From positions 186,001-250,000 of the forward strand of contig NZ_JACHIN010000006.1 in NCBI RefSeq assembly GCF_014203235.1: a stretch of 64,000 nt of DNA, read 5' to 3'. Shown piece after piece: positions 31,761-40,100 of this stretch; positions within the stretch are counted from its first letter, which is position 1, and each line of letters opens with the position of its first letter. The notes beneath the pieces were generated by a model. The model saw nothing but the letters and a program-made list of their open reading frames with translations, was not told the origin of the DNA and did no database searches. Position numbers and translations under genes: made by a program. This DNA is from Nonomuraea endophytica (lineage in GTDB: Bacteria > Actinomycetota > Actinomycetes > Streptosporangiales > Streptosporangiaceae).

Positions 31761-33233
31761 TCAGTGGGGCGCGAGGTTGATGAAGACGCCCTTGACCTCG
31801 GTGTAGACCTCCAGCGCGTACGCGCCCATCTCCCGACCGAACCCGCTGCTCTTGAATCCGCCCCACGGCGCCGCCGGATCGGGGGTGTGCAGCATGTTGA
31901 CGAAGACGGTCCCCGCCCGGATGTCGGCCGCCAGCCGGTGGGCCGTGGTCAGGTCGTCGGTCCAGATGGAGGCGGCCAGGCCGTAGGAGCTGTCGTTGGC
32001 GCGCCCGGCGAGCTCGGCCGGGTCGTCATAGGTGAGGACCGACATCACCGGGCCGAAGATCTCCTCCCTGGCGATGCTCATGTCGTCGCCGACCCCGGCG
32101 AAGACGGTGGGCTGGTAGAAGTAGCCGCCGGCGAGCGGGCCGCCGGCGCGGGCGCCACCGGTCAGCAAGGTGGCCCCGGCGGCGACGCCCTCGCGTACGT
32201 ACCGGTCGACCCTTCCCAGGTGCTCGGCGCTGATCAGCGGGCCGGTGTCGGCGCCCAGGACGATGCGCCGGGCCAGGTCGGCGGCGCGTTCGGTGAACTC
32301 GTCGGCCCGGCGGGCGTCGACGTAGAAGCGCGCGTACGCCGCGCACACCTGGCCGCTGTTGAACATCGCGCCCTGGACGCACCCGGCCACGGCCCGTTCC
32401 ATGTCGGCGTCGGCCGCGACGATCACCGGGGTCTTGCCGCCCAGTTCGAGGGTGACGCGGGCCAGGTTGCCCGCCGAGGCCCGCAGGATGCTGCGGCCGG
32501 TCTCGGTGGAGCCGGTGAACGACACCTTGTCCACGCCGGGGTGGGCGGCCAGGGCCGCGCCCGTGTCGGGGCCGCCGGTCAGGAGGTTGACGACGCCGGC
32601 CGGGAAGCCGGCCCGCTCGCACAGCTCCATGAGCTTCAGCGCGGTCAGCGGCGTCTGCTCGGCCGGTTTGATCACCACCGTGTTGCCGCAGGCGAGCGCG
32701 GGTGCGAGCTTCCAGGCGAGGATCATGAGCGGGAAGTTCCAGGGCGTGATGAGCGCGCAGACGCCCACCGGCTCGCGGCGGGTGTAGTGCATGACGTCGG
32801 GCAGCGACACCGGGATCGTCGCGCCTTCGATCTTGGTGGTCCAGCCGGCGAAGTAGCGGAAGTGCTCGGCGGTGCCCCCGACGGAGATCTCCCGCGCGAT
32901 GCCGAGCGGCTGGCCCTGGTCGTGGGATTCCAGGCGGGCCAGTTCGTCGGCGTGCGCGTCGATCAGGTCGGCCAGGTGCCACAGCAGGCGTCCGCGCGCG
33001 GACGGGGACATACGCGCCCAGGCGGCGTCGTGCAGCGCGGTCCGCGCCGCGGCCACGGCCGCGCCGACGTCGGCCGCACCGGCTTCGGCGACCGTGCCCA
33101 GTTCGGCGCCGGTCGACGGGTCCAGGGTGGCGAACTCGCGGCCGTCGGCCGCCGGGCGCCACGTGCCGCCGATGAACAGCCGGCCCGGTGCGCGCAGCCG
33201 GGGTGTCGAGGAGCCCTCCAGCGTGATCGTCAT
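31761..33233 (-). CDS. Aldehyde dehydrogenase (NAD(P)-dependent)
   Basis: The 490-residue protein is a full-length ALDH of the betaine/phenylacetaldehyde dehydrogenase type. It shows the cofactor segment ITPWNFPLMILAWKLAPALA, the lysine in VVIKPAEQTP, FTGSTETG, the general-base Glu in LELGGKTPVIV and the catalytic Cys in MFNSGQVCAAYAR, ending SGFGREMGAYALEVYTEVKG. ATG 33233 is preferred to 33281. It is divergent from an AraC regulator, and CATGAAC/GTTCATG half-sites lie in between. The natural aldehyde is unknown. Confidence 0.9.
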   Translation of the reverse strand: MTITLEGSSTPRLRAPGRLFIGGTWRPAADGREFATLDPSTGAELGTVAEAGAADVGAAVAAARTALHDAAWARMSPSARGRLLWHLADLIDAHADELARLESHDQGQPLGIAREISVGGTAEHFRYFAGWTTKIEGATIPVSLPDVMHYTRREPVGVCALITPWNFPLMILAWKLAPALACGNTVVIKPAEQTPLTALKLMELCERAGFPAGVVNLLTGGPDTGAALAAHPGVDKVSFTGSTETGRSILRASAGNLARVTLELGGKTPVIVAADADMERAVAGCVQGAMFNSGQVCAAYARFYVDARRADEFTERAADLARRIVLGADTGPLISAEHLGRVDRYVREGVAAGATLLTGGARAGGPLAGGYFYQPTVFAGVGDDMSIAREEIFGPVMSVLTYDDPAELAGRANDSSYGLAASIWTDDLTTAHRLAADIRAGTVFVNMLHTPDPAAPWGGFKSSGFGREMGAYALEVYTEVKGVFINLAPH

Positions 33234-33241
33234 GTCCTGAG

Positions 33242-33301
33242 CATGAACGCGGGCCGCCGATCGCGCCTTGTCCGGGAGCATCCATTCGTTGCCTGTTCAT
33301 G
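33242..33301. promoter_or_regulatory. Paired half-sites in the ALDH/AraC divergent promoter
   Basis: CATGAAC (33242-33248) and its exact complement GTTCATG (33295-33301) are separated by 46 bp. They flank the divergent start region as AraC-type half-sites often do. Confidence 0.4.
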
Positions 33302-33314
33302 TACGGTTTCCTAT

Positions 33315-34256
33315 ATGAGGCTCCGGACGAGCGACGTCCCGGCGCGGGATCGCGAAGAGCTCTGGCGGCACACGGTCGCCCAAAGCTTCGTCCCGCTCGA
33401 CTTCGAGTTCCGGCGGGACTGTTCCGGCGAGATCACCGGCCGCCAGATCGGCCACGTCCTCGTCACCGAGGTCACCGCCGGCCCGCACCGCGCCGAACGC
33501 ACCGACCGGCACATCAGGAGCTCGGCCGGGCCCGGCTTCTACAAGCTGAGCCTGCCCGTCAGCGGCCGGGTGCGGATCCGGCAGGACGGCCGTGACACTC
33601 CCCTGCTGCCCGGCGACCTCACGATCTACGACACGAGCCGGCCGTACCAGGTCGTCTTCGACGGAACGTGCAGGGTGATCGTGGTGATGTTCCCGCGCGG
33701 CGAGCTGCGCCTGCCGCAGCGGGCGATGCGCGAGGTCACCGCGCGGCGGATCGCGGGCGGGCGTGGGCTGGGCGGCGTGGTCTGCCCGCTGCTGGTGAAC
33801 CTCGCCGGTCACCTCGACGAGATCGGCGGCGCGCCCGCGGCCCGGCTGGCCGACAACGTCGTCGACCTGGTCGCCACGCTCTACGCGTCCTGCCTGGGCG
33901 AACACACCACCGCTCCGGCGCCCGTGCTGCGCGAGCGGGTCAAGGCGGTCATCGCGGCACGTCTCGGCGAGCCCGGGCTCGGCCCGGAGACGGTCGCCGC
34001 GGCCTGCCACGTCTCCCCCGGATACCTGCACAAGGTGTTCCGCGCCGAGGGCGTCACGGTGTCGAGGTACATCCGCGACCTGCGCCTGGAGCGCTGCCGC
34101 CGCGATCTGCTCGACCCCCGCTCACGCGAGGTGGCCGTGCGCGCCATCGGCGCGCGCTGGGGGTTCACCGACGCCGCGCACTTCAGCCGGGTGTTCAAGG
34201 AAGGGTACGGGCTGGCGCCCCACGAATACCGGCTCAGCCGTCACGCGGGCGAATGA
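33315..34256 (+). CDS. AraC-family transcriptional regulator (cupin-type sensor)
   Basis: The 313-residue protein has an AraC-binding-like N-terminal domain (FVPLDFEFRRDCSGEITGRQ, then LSLPVSGRVRIRQDGRDTPL and PGDLTIYDTSRPYQVVFDGT) and two C-terminal helix-turn-helices. The second is IGARWGFTDAAHFSRVFKEG followed by YGLAPHEYR. This PF14525-type architecture (FeaR-like) often controls aldehyde dehydrogenase genes. No ribosome-binding site precedes ATG 33315, so the transcript may be leaderless. It probably controls the divergent ALDH and the convergent SDR, whose 3' end it overlaps by 23 bp. Confidence 0.87.
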   Translation: MRLRTSDVPARDREELWRHTVAQSFVPLDFEFRRDCSGEITGRQIGHVLVTEVTAGPHRAERTDRHIRSSAGPGFYKLSLPVSGRVRIRQDGRDTPLLPGDLTIYDTSRPYQVVFDGTCRVIVVMFPRGELRLPQRAMREVTARRIAGGRGLGGVVCPLLVNLAGHLDEIGGAPAARLADNVVDLVATLYASCLGEHTTAPAPVLRERVKAVIAARLGEPGLGPETVAAACHVSPGYLHKVFRAEGVTVSRYIRDLRLERCRRDLLDPRSREVAVRAIGARWGFTDAAHFSRVFKEGYGLAPHEYRLSRHAGE

Positions 34257-35028
34257 CGAAGTCGAAGGCGAGCGTGCCCGGGTCGAGCAGGGTGGTGCCG
34301 CCGTCGACGGTCAGCACCGCCCCGTTGACGTAGGAGGCGGCGCCGCTCAGCAGCCACACGACGGCGGCGGCCGCCTCCTCGGGGGCGGCGGGACGGCGCT
34401 GCGGCACCAGCCTGGTGATCTCGGCGTAGGCCTCCTCGCGGCCGAGCCCCAGCGGCTGCCCGAACTCGCGCATCTCCTCGTCGGCCATCTCGGTGCGCAC
34501 CCAGCCGGGGCACACGACATTCGCCCGCACGCCCTGCGGGCCGAAGTCGGCGGCGAGCGTCTGGGTGAGCATCGTGAGCCCGGCCTTGGAGGCGGCGTAG
34601 GCAGAGGCACCCGCGGGCGCCCGCAGCGCCGCGATGGAGCTCACCGCGACGAACGCCCCGGAAGCGGCGATGAGATGGGGCAGCGCCGCCCGCGCCAGCA
34701 GGTAGCCGGAGGTGAGGTTCGTGCGCAGGCTGGTCTCCCAGTCCTCGGGCGTCAGCGTGAGCACGGTGCCCGCGCGCATCACCCCGGCGTTGGCCACCAC
34801 GCCGTCCAGCCGCCCGAAGGACGCGACCACCTCGGCGACCAGCGCGCCGACATCCTGCTCTGAGGTGACGTCGGCGACGATCGGCAGCGCGCCGGTCTCC
34901 GCCGCGACCCGGTCCAGGGCCGACCTGCGCCGCCCGCAGATCACGACCCGGGTGTCGTCGTCCGCCGCCCTGGCCACGGCCGCGCCGATGCCGCTCCCGC
35001 CGCCCGTGACGATCACCACGCGTGTCAC
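34234..35028 (-). CDS. SDR-family oxidoreductase
   Basis: The 264-residue SDR opens TRVVIVTGGGSGIGAAVARA and shows the NAG motif VVANAGVMRAG, the catalytic Ser in VAVSSIAALRAP, the Tyr/Lys pair in AYAASKAGL and VCPGWVRTEM. The dipeptide VANAG replaces the usual NNAG. It may act with the ALDH at 31761-33233 in oxidising an alcohol to an acid, since an AraC gene sits between them, but the substrate is not indicated. Its promoter faces the GntR gene at 35114. Confidence 0.85.
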   Translation of the reverse strand: MTRVVIVTGGGSGIGAAVARAADDDTRVVICGRRRSALDRVAAETGALPIVADVTSEQDVGALVAEVVASFGRLDGVVANAGVMRAGTVLTLTPEDWETSLRTNLTSGYLLARAALPHLIAASGAFVAVSSIAALRAPAGASAYAASKAGLTMLTQTLAADFGPQGVRANVVCPGWVRTEMADEEMREFGQPLGLGREEAYAEITRLVPQRRPAAPEEAAAAVVWLLSGAASYVNGAVLTVDGGTTLLDPGTLAFDFVIRPRDG

Positions 35029-35113
35029 GGCCCGAGATTATCGCAAATCCTATACGAGCACTACTTACGCTCCATTGATATCCGTTATCCTAAAGTCCTA
35101 GGAGACTAGATAA

Positions 35114-35518
35114 ATGGGAGAACCGGTGATCGAGTTCCATCTGGACGGCCGCTCGGGCGTCTCGCCGTACCTGCAGATCGTCCAGCAGGTACGGCAGGCG
35201 CTGCGGCTGGGCCTGCTACGCGAAGGCGACCAGCTCCCCACCGTCAAGGACGTGGTCGCGAACCTGGCGATCAACCCCAACACGGTGCTCAAGGCCTACC
35301 GGGAGCTCGAGCACGAGGACCTGGTGGCGGCCCGGCCGGGCGTCGGCACCTTCGTCACCAGGACGCTGACCGACGCCTCGCTGGCCGCCCACACCCCGCT
35401 GCGCAGGGAGCTGCGCGTCTGGCTGGCCAAGGCCCGGCTTGCCGGTCTCGACGACGAGAGCATCGAGGCGCTGTTCATGAACACCTTTCGGACCGCCGCA
35501 CAGGAGGACATAGCATGA
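35114..35518 (+). CDS. GntR-family regulator, YtrA-like
   Basis: The 134-residue protein is a short GntR regulator: winged helix in QVRQALRLGLLREGDQLPTV, KDVVANLAINPNTVLKAYRE and LEHEDLVAARPGVGTFVTRT, then a small helical tail, without a ligand domain. The YtrA subgroup typically controls a downstream ABC transporter. Here it starts a five-gene operon, overlapping the ATPase gene by four bases (ATGA), so autoregulation of the transporter operon is expected. AGGAG lies nine bases before ATG 35114. Confidence 0.9.
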   Translation: MGEPVIEFHLDGRSGVSPYLQIVQQVRQALRLGLLREGDQLPTVKDVVANLAINPNTVLKAYRELEHEDLVAARPGVGTFVTRTLTDASLAAHTPLRRELRVWLAKARLAGLDDESIEALFMNTFRTAAQEDIA

Positions 35519-36402
35519 CCGCTGTCCTGCAGGCCCACGAGCTGGGCAGAAGGTACGGCCGGCGCTGGGCCCTCAGGGACTGCACCATCGAGATCCCGGC
35601 CGGGCACGTCGTCGGGCTGGTGGGTCCCAACGGGGCCGGCAAGACGACGCTGCTGAAGATGGCGGCGGGCCAGCTGGCGCCGACGTCGGGCAGCATCACG
35701 GTCCTCGGGGGCCTGCCCGCGGCCGGTCCGGCCCAGCTCGCGAAGGTGGGATTCGTCGCCCAGGACACCCCCGTCTACGCGGGGCTGAGCGTCGCCGACC
35801 ATCTCCGGCTGGGCGCCCGGCTCAACCCCGGCTGGGACGCCGCGCTGGCCCGCGACCGGATCGCCGCGCTCGGCCTCGACCCCGCCCACAAGGCGGGCCG
35901 GCTGTCGGGCGGCCAGCGCGCCCAGCTCGCCCTCACGCTGGGCCTGGCCAAGCGGCCCGAGGTGCTGATCCTGGACGAGCCGGTCGCCTCGCTCGACCCG
36001 CTGGCCCGCCGCGAGTTCCTGCAGGGCCTGATGGAGGCGGTCGTCGAGCACGAGCTCAGCGTTCTGCTCTCCTCCCATCTGGTCGCCGACCTGGAACGCA
36101 CGTGTGACTACCTGGTCGTGCTGGTCGACTCGCGGGTGCGGGTGGCGGGCGAGGCCGACCGGCTCCTGTCCACCCACCACCGGCTCACCGGCCCCCGCCG
36201 CGACCCCGACCGGCTGCCCGCCGACCAGGAGATCGTCAGCGCGCGCCACACCGAACGGCAGAGCACCTTCATCGTGCGCACCGAGTCCCCGATCCACGAC
36301 CCCGCCTGGACGGTCAGCCGGCTCAGTCTGGAGGACCTCGTCCTGGCCTACATGGAAATGCCCGCGGAGCCCCGGCGCGCGGTCCTGGAGGTCCAGCGAT
36401 GA
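35515..36402 (+). CDS. ABC transporter ATP-binding protein (YtrB-like)
   Basis: The 295-residue ATPase shows Walker A GLVGPNGAGKTT, Q-loop VGFVAQDTPVY, the signature RLSGGQRAQLALTLGLA, Walker B VLILDEPVASLDPLARR and the switch His in LLSSHLVADL. A C-terminal extension of about 80 residues follows. It belongs to the one-ATPase/one-permease export type with the membrane protein encoded by the next gene (four-base overlap). The YtrA-type regulator upstream suggests induction by envelope-active compounds. Confidence 0.9.
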   Translation: MTAVLQAHELGRRYGRRWALRDCTIEIPAGHVVGLVGPNGAGKTTLLKMAAGQLAPTSGSITVLGGLPAAGPAQLAKVGFVAQDTPVYAGLSVADHLRLGARLNPGWDAALARDRIAALGLDPAHKAGRLSGGQRAQLALTLGLAKRPEVLILDEPVASLDPLARREFLQGLMEAVVEHELSVLLSSHLVADLERTCDYLVVLVDSRVRVAGEADRLLSTHHRLTGPRRDPDRLPADQEIVSARHTERQSTFIVRTESPIHDPAWTVSRLSLEDLVLAYMEMPAEPRRAVLEVQR

Positions 36403-37463
36403 TCTGGCTGACCTGGCGCCAGTTCCGCGGCGCGGCCGCGATGATGGGCGCGATCCTGCTCGTCCTGGCCGCCGTCCTGGCCATCACCGGCCCCGGACTG
36501 GCCGCGGAGTACTCCGCCGGCGTCGCCTCCTGCACCGGCGAGGGCGGCGACTGCGCGCGCTTCTTCGACCGGTTCTTCGAGGACAACCAAGCCTCCTTCC
36601 TCCTGGTCACCGTCGTCGGCCTGGTCCTGCCGGCCCTGACCGGCCTGTTCTGGGGCGCGCCGCTGATCACCCGCGAACTGGAGGCCGGCACGCACCTTCT
36701 CGTGTGGAACCAGAGCATCACCCGCGCCCGCTGGCTGGCCGTCAAGCTCGCCGTCATCGGCCTGGCCGCCGTGGCCGCCGCCGGCCTGGGCAGCCTCGTG
36801 GTGACGTGGTGGTCGGGCCCGCTGGACAGCTCGGCCGCGCCGGGGTTCGCGCTCATGGACCCGCTGGTGTTCGGCGCGCGCGGCATCGTCCCCATGGGGT
36901 ACGCCGCTTTCGCCTTCATGCTGGGCGTGACCGTCGGGATGCTCCTGCGCCGCACGCTGACCGCGATGGCCGTCACCCTGGCCGTCTTCGCCGCACTCCA
37001 GATCCTCGTGCCGCTGCTGGCCAGACCCCACCTGCAGGCCCCGGTCACCTCGGCCTTCCAGCTCAGCCAGGAGAACATCGACGTCTTCGGCCTGCCCCGC
37101 GACGGATCGAGTCCCCGGGTCGCCCTGGAGAATGCCATCCCCGGCCACACCGGCGCCTGGGTCCTGTCCAGCGAGCTGGTCGACCCCTCCGGCCGCCCGA
37201 TGAGCAGCGACGACGCGGGCACCATCGTTCCGATCTCCGCGACCTCGGGACCGTGCGCGCCGCCCTCGGTGGCGGCGCCGGGAGAGGGCGGGATGGGCGC
37301 GTGCCTGGCCGAGGTCAACCGGCTGGGCTACCGGCAGCAGGCCATCTACCACCCGTTCACCCGGTTCTGGACCTTCCAGGCGATCGAGACCGGCGCCTAC
37401 GCCCTGCTCACGCTGGGCCTGACGGGCTTCTGCTTCTGGTGGATCAGGAGGCGCCTGTCATGA
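36399..37463 (+). CDS. ABC transporter permease (ABC-2 type)
   Basis: The 354-residue protein has about six membrane helices, with an N-terminal one (AMMGAILLVLAAVLAITGPG), others around LVTVVGLVLPALTGLFWGAP, LAVKLAVIGLAAVAAAGLGS, FAFMLGVTVGMLLRR and LTAMAVTLAVFAALQILVPL, and a large extracytoplasmic segment before the final helix (AYALLTLGLTGFCFWW). The order fits ABC-2 type permeases of GntR-linked systems. Four-base overlaps at both ends place it between the ATPase and S41 protease genes. The transported compound is unknown. Confidence 0.82.
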   Translation: MIWLTWRQFRGAAAMMGAILLVLAAVLAITGPGLAAEYSAGVASCTGEGGDCARFFDRFFEDNQASFLLVTVVGLVLPALTGLFWGAPLITRELEAGTHLLVWNQSITRARWLAVKLAVIGLAAVAAAGLGSLVVTWWSGPLDSSAAPGFALMDPLVFGARGIVPMGYAAFAFMLGVTVGMLLRRTLTAMAVTLAVFAALQILVPLLARPHLQAPVTSAFQLSQENIDVFGLPRDGSSPRVALENAIPGHTGAWVLSSELVDPSGRPMSSDDAGTIVPISATSGPCAPPSVAAPGEGGMGACLAEVNRLGYRQQAIYHPFTRFWTFQAIETGAYALLTLGLTGFCFWWIRRRLS

Positions 37464-38911
37464 GCGCGAAGACCGTGGCCGCCGGGCTCGCCCTCCTGCT
37501 GGCGGCGGCCTGCACGGGCCAGACGCCGCCGCGCGCCCTGCCCGGCCAGACGAGCGCCGGCGGGCCGCCGGTGTGCGCGGAACCGCCGCGCGGCGCCCCG
37601 CCCGCCGCCGAGACTCCCACCACGATCGACGTCGTCGAGCAGGCCTACCTCTGCATCCTGTCCCGCTACTACAGCGGGCCCACACTGGACGCCCGCACGC
37701 TGCTGAACGCCGGATTCCTCGCCTTCACCCAGGAGCTCAACCGCAGCGGTCACGACCTGGCCGAGGCCACCATGCCCGCGATGAGCGGGGACCGCACGGC
37801 CGACTGGGCGGCGTTCGAGAAGCTCTACCGGCGCCTCACCGACCTGCTGCCGCAGGACACGAAGCTGCGCGAACGGCTGGCCGCCACCACCCTGCAGGCC
37901 ATCGTCGACGCCCTGAACGACAACCACGCCCGCTGGGCGCACGACCTCCAGCGCGCGCCCAGCGCCTACGACGACGAGCAGTACGGCCTGGGATTCAAGC
38001 CCAGCCTCGGCCCCCAGGTGGGCGGCAACCCCGGCACCGCGCTGCCCCCGCTGTTCGTCACGTCCGTGCTGGGCGGCGCGGCCGAGCGCGCCGGGCTGCG
38101 GCCCGGCGACATCATCGAGTCGGTGAACGGCTCCGCCCCCTTCGTCGGCGATGCCGTCACCCCCGCCGCGATCACCGCCCTCTACCCGCGCTATCCGCAG
38201 GCAGACCCGGTCCGGCTGCGGGTGCTGCGCCAGGACACCGGCCGCCGCCGGGAGGTGACGCTGAAGCCCGGCCTGTTCCAGCCCGACCCGGCCGCCATGC
38301 GGACCGTCAGCGCGGTCCGCCTCGGCGACGGCGTCGCCCACGTACGGCTGCGCGGCTTCGGCCCCGACGCCGCCGACCGGGTGCTCAAGGCGATCTCCAG
38401 GCTGAAGACCGGCGGCGAGCTCACCGGTCTGGTCATGGACCTGCGCGGCAACGGCGGCGGCAGCCCCGTCGAGGTGAACCGGCTGCTCGGCGCGTTCGCG
38501 CACGGCAAGGTCACCGCCTACCAGTGCGCGGCCGACGGCGCCTGCGACACCATGCGCACCGATGACAGCGTCCCGCTGCTCGGCCTGCCGTTCGTGGTGC
38601 TCACCGACCGCGGCTGCGCCTCGGCGTGCGAGCACTTCAGCGCCGCGGTCAAGGACCACGGCCTCGGCAAGCTGGTCGGCACGCGGAGCGCGGGCGCGGT
38701 GTCGGGGCCGGCGCAGCCGTACCTGCTGCGCGACAACACGATGCTGTCGTTCCCGGCGAAGCACCACCTGGCGCCCAACCGCGAGGTGGTCGACCGGGTG
38801 GGCGTGGCGCCGGACCACTATGTGCCGGCGACCGCGGAGGACGCCGCGGCGGGGCGGGATGCCGCCCTGGCCAAAGCCCTGACCCTGCTGCCAGGAGGAA
38901 GTGCGTCATGA
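37460..38911 (+). CDS. S41-family peptidase lipoprotein with PDZ domain
   Basis: The 483-residue protein has a lipoprotein signal with lipobox LAAACTG, so it is tethered outside the membrane. A helical region precedes a PDZ-like domain (SVLGGAAERAGLRPGDIIES) and the tail-specific protease core of the S41 family: VMDLRGNGGGSPVEVNRLLG, VVLTDRGCASACEHFSAAVK with the expected serine, and VGTRSAGAVSGP. The Lys partner is not identified with certainty. It is the fourth gene of the GntR/ABC operon, a setting that suggests processing of a secreted or antimicrobial peptide. Confidence 0.85.
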   Translation: MSAKTVAAGLALLLAAACTGQTPPRALPGQTSAGGPPVCAEPPRGAPPAAETPTTIDVVEQAYLCILSRYYSGPTLDARTLLNAGFLAFTQELNRSGHDLAEATMPAMSGDRTADWAAFEKLYRRLTDLLPQDTKLRERLAATTLQAIVDALNDNHARWAHDLQRAPSAYDDEQYGLGFKPSLGPQVGGNPGTALPPLFVTSVLGGAAERAGLRPGDIIESVNGSAPFVGDAVTPAAITALYPRYPQADPVRLRVLRQDTGRRREVTLKPGLFQPDPAAMRTVSAVRLGDGVAHVRLRGFGPDAADRVLKAISRLKTGGELTGLVMDLRGNGGGSPVEVNRLLGAFAHGKVTAYQCAADGACDTMRTDDSVPLLGLPFVVLTDRGCASACEHFSAAVKDHGLGKLVGTRSAGAVSGPAQPYLLRDNTMLSFPAKHHLAPNREVVDRVGVAPDHYVPATAEDAAAGRDAALAKALTLLPGGSAS

Positions 38912-40098
38912 GCCTGAAGCCGCTGCTGCGAGGTGGGCTCGCCGCCGGGCTCGTGGCGCTGGCCGTCTCGGCCTGCTCGGCGCCGGTCGAGCCCCGGTCG
39001 GCCGGGGCGCCGGCCACTCCGTCGACGCCGAGCGGGCCCGCCGTGCTGCCCGCGCCCACGGGTGCGCGTCCGGTGGGCGCGACCGTGCTGCATCTGACCG
39101 ACGACTCGCGGGCCGATCCGTGGGTTCCCGAGGTGAAGGCCAGGGAGCTCATGGTCACCGTGTGGTATCCGGCCCGGGAGCGTTCCGGGCGGGCGGCGCC
39201 GTACATGAGCGTGAAGGAGTCGGAGCTGACCCTGAAGGGAAAGCGGATGACGGGCGCGCCGCTCGACATCCTGAGCAGGACCCGCACGCACGCCTTCGCG
39301 GACGCGGCGCCGGCCGGGCGGGACGGGAGCCTGCCGCTGGTGGTGCTCTCCCCCGGGTTCACGATGCCCAGGACCACGCTCACGGCGCTGGCCGAGGACC
39401 TGGCCAGCCACGGGTACGTGGTCGCGGGGGTCGACCACACCTACGAGAACTACGCGACGACCTTTCCCGGCGGGCGCGTCGCCGACTGCGTGGCCTGCGA
39501 CAGCGACACCGACTTCGGGTTCGGCACGAAGGTCTCCGGGATCCGGGCGGCCGACGTCTCCTTCGTGCTCGACCGGCTGACCGGGGACGAGCCGGCGTGG
39601 AAAGGCTCCTCGCTGATCGACCCGGCCAAGATCGCGATGGCCGGCCAGTCGATGGGCGGGGCCGGGGCCTTGGCGGCGATGGTGAAGGACTCGCGGGTAC
39701 GCGCCGGAATCGACATGGACGGCACCACCTACGCCCGCATCCCCAAGGGCGGGCTGGCGCGGCCGATGTTGTTCCTGGGCTCGGCGGGCCACAAGCCGGG
39801 CGGCCGCGACATCTCCTGGGACCGCGACTGGAAGCTGCTGACCGGCTGGAAGCGCTGGCTCGTGCTGCCCGGCGGCGACCACCAGTCGTTCACCGACGTG
39901 CCGCTGCTGGCGGGCGCGCTCGGCCTGGAACCGCCGGGCTCGCTCACGGCGGCCCGCTCGGCCGAGCTCACCCGCACCTATGTGCGCGCCTTCCTCGACC
40001 TGCACCTGCGCGCCAGGCCCCAGCCCCTCCTGGAACGGCCGTCGCCACGCCACCCCGAGGTCACCCACTGCGCCCCGGCCACGAAGACCTGCGCCTAG
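38908..40098 (+). CDS. Lipoprotein alpha/beta hydrolase, PAF-acetylhydrolase-like
   Basis: The 396-residue protein has a lipobox (LAVSACSAP) and a lipase-type hydrolase domain: LMVTVWYPAR, LPLVVLSPGFTMPRTTLTAL, YVVAGVDHTYEN, the nucleophile elbow AMAGQSMGGAGALAAM and a late His in LPGGDHQSFTDVP. This is the platelet-activating-factor acetylhydrolase-like pattern also seen at 4513-5940. AGGAGG lies nine bases before the ATG, which overlaps the S41 gene by four bases. It is the last gene of the operon and probably acts on lipids or esters at the cell surface. Confidence 0.82.
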   Translation: MSLKPLLRGGLAAGLVALAVSACSAPVEPRSAGAPATPSTPSGPAVLPAPTGARPVGATVLHLTDDSRADPWVPEVKARELMVTVWYPARERSGRAAPYMSVKESELTLKGKRMTGAPLDILSRTRTHAFADAAPAGRDGSLPLVVLSPGFTMPRTTLTALAEDLASHGYVVAGVDHTYENYATTFPGGRVADCVACDSDTDFGFGTKVSGIRAADVSFVLDRLTGDEPAWKGSSLIDPAKIAMAGQSMGGAGALAAMVKDSRVRAGIDMDGTTYARIPKGGLARPMLFLGSAGHKPGGRDISWDRDWKLLTGWKRWLVLPGGDHQSFTDVPLLAGALGLEPPGSLTAARSAELTRTYVRAFLDLHLRARPQPLLERPSPRHPEVTHCAPATKTCA

Positions 40099-40100
40099 GT

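Noticed and set aside
31764..34256. An 830-codon rightward open frame covering the ALDH gene and the AraC gene
   Set aside because: Only its last part, from ATG 33315, is a real gene (AraC). The rest is the antisense shadow of the aldehyde dehydrogenase, lacking domains and with biased Gly/Asp/Val composition.
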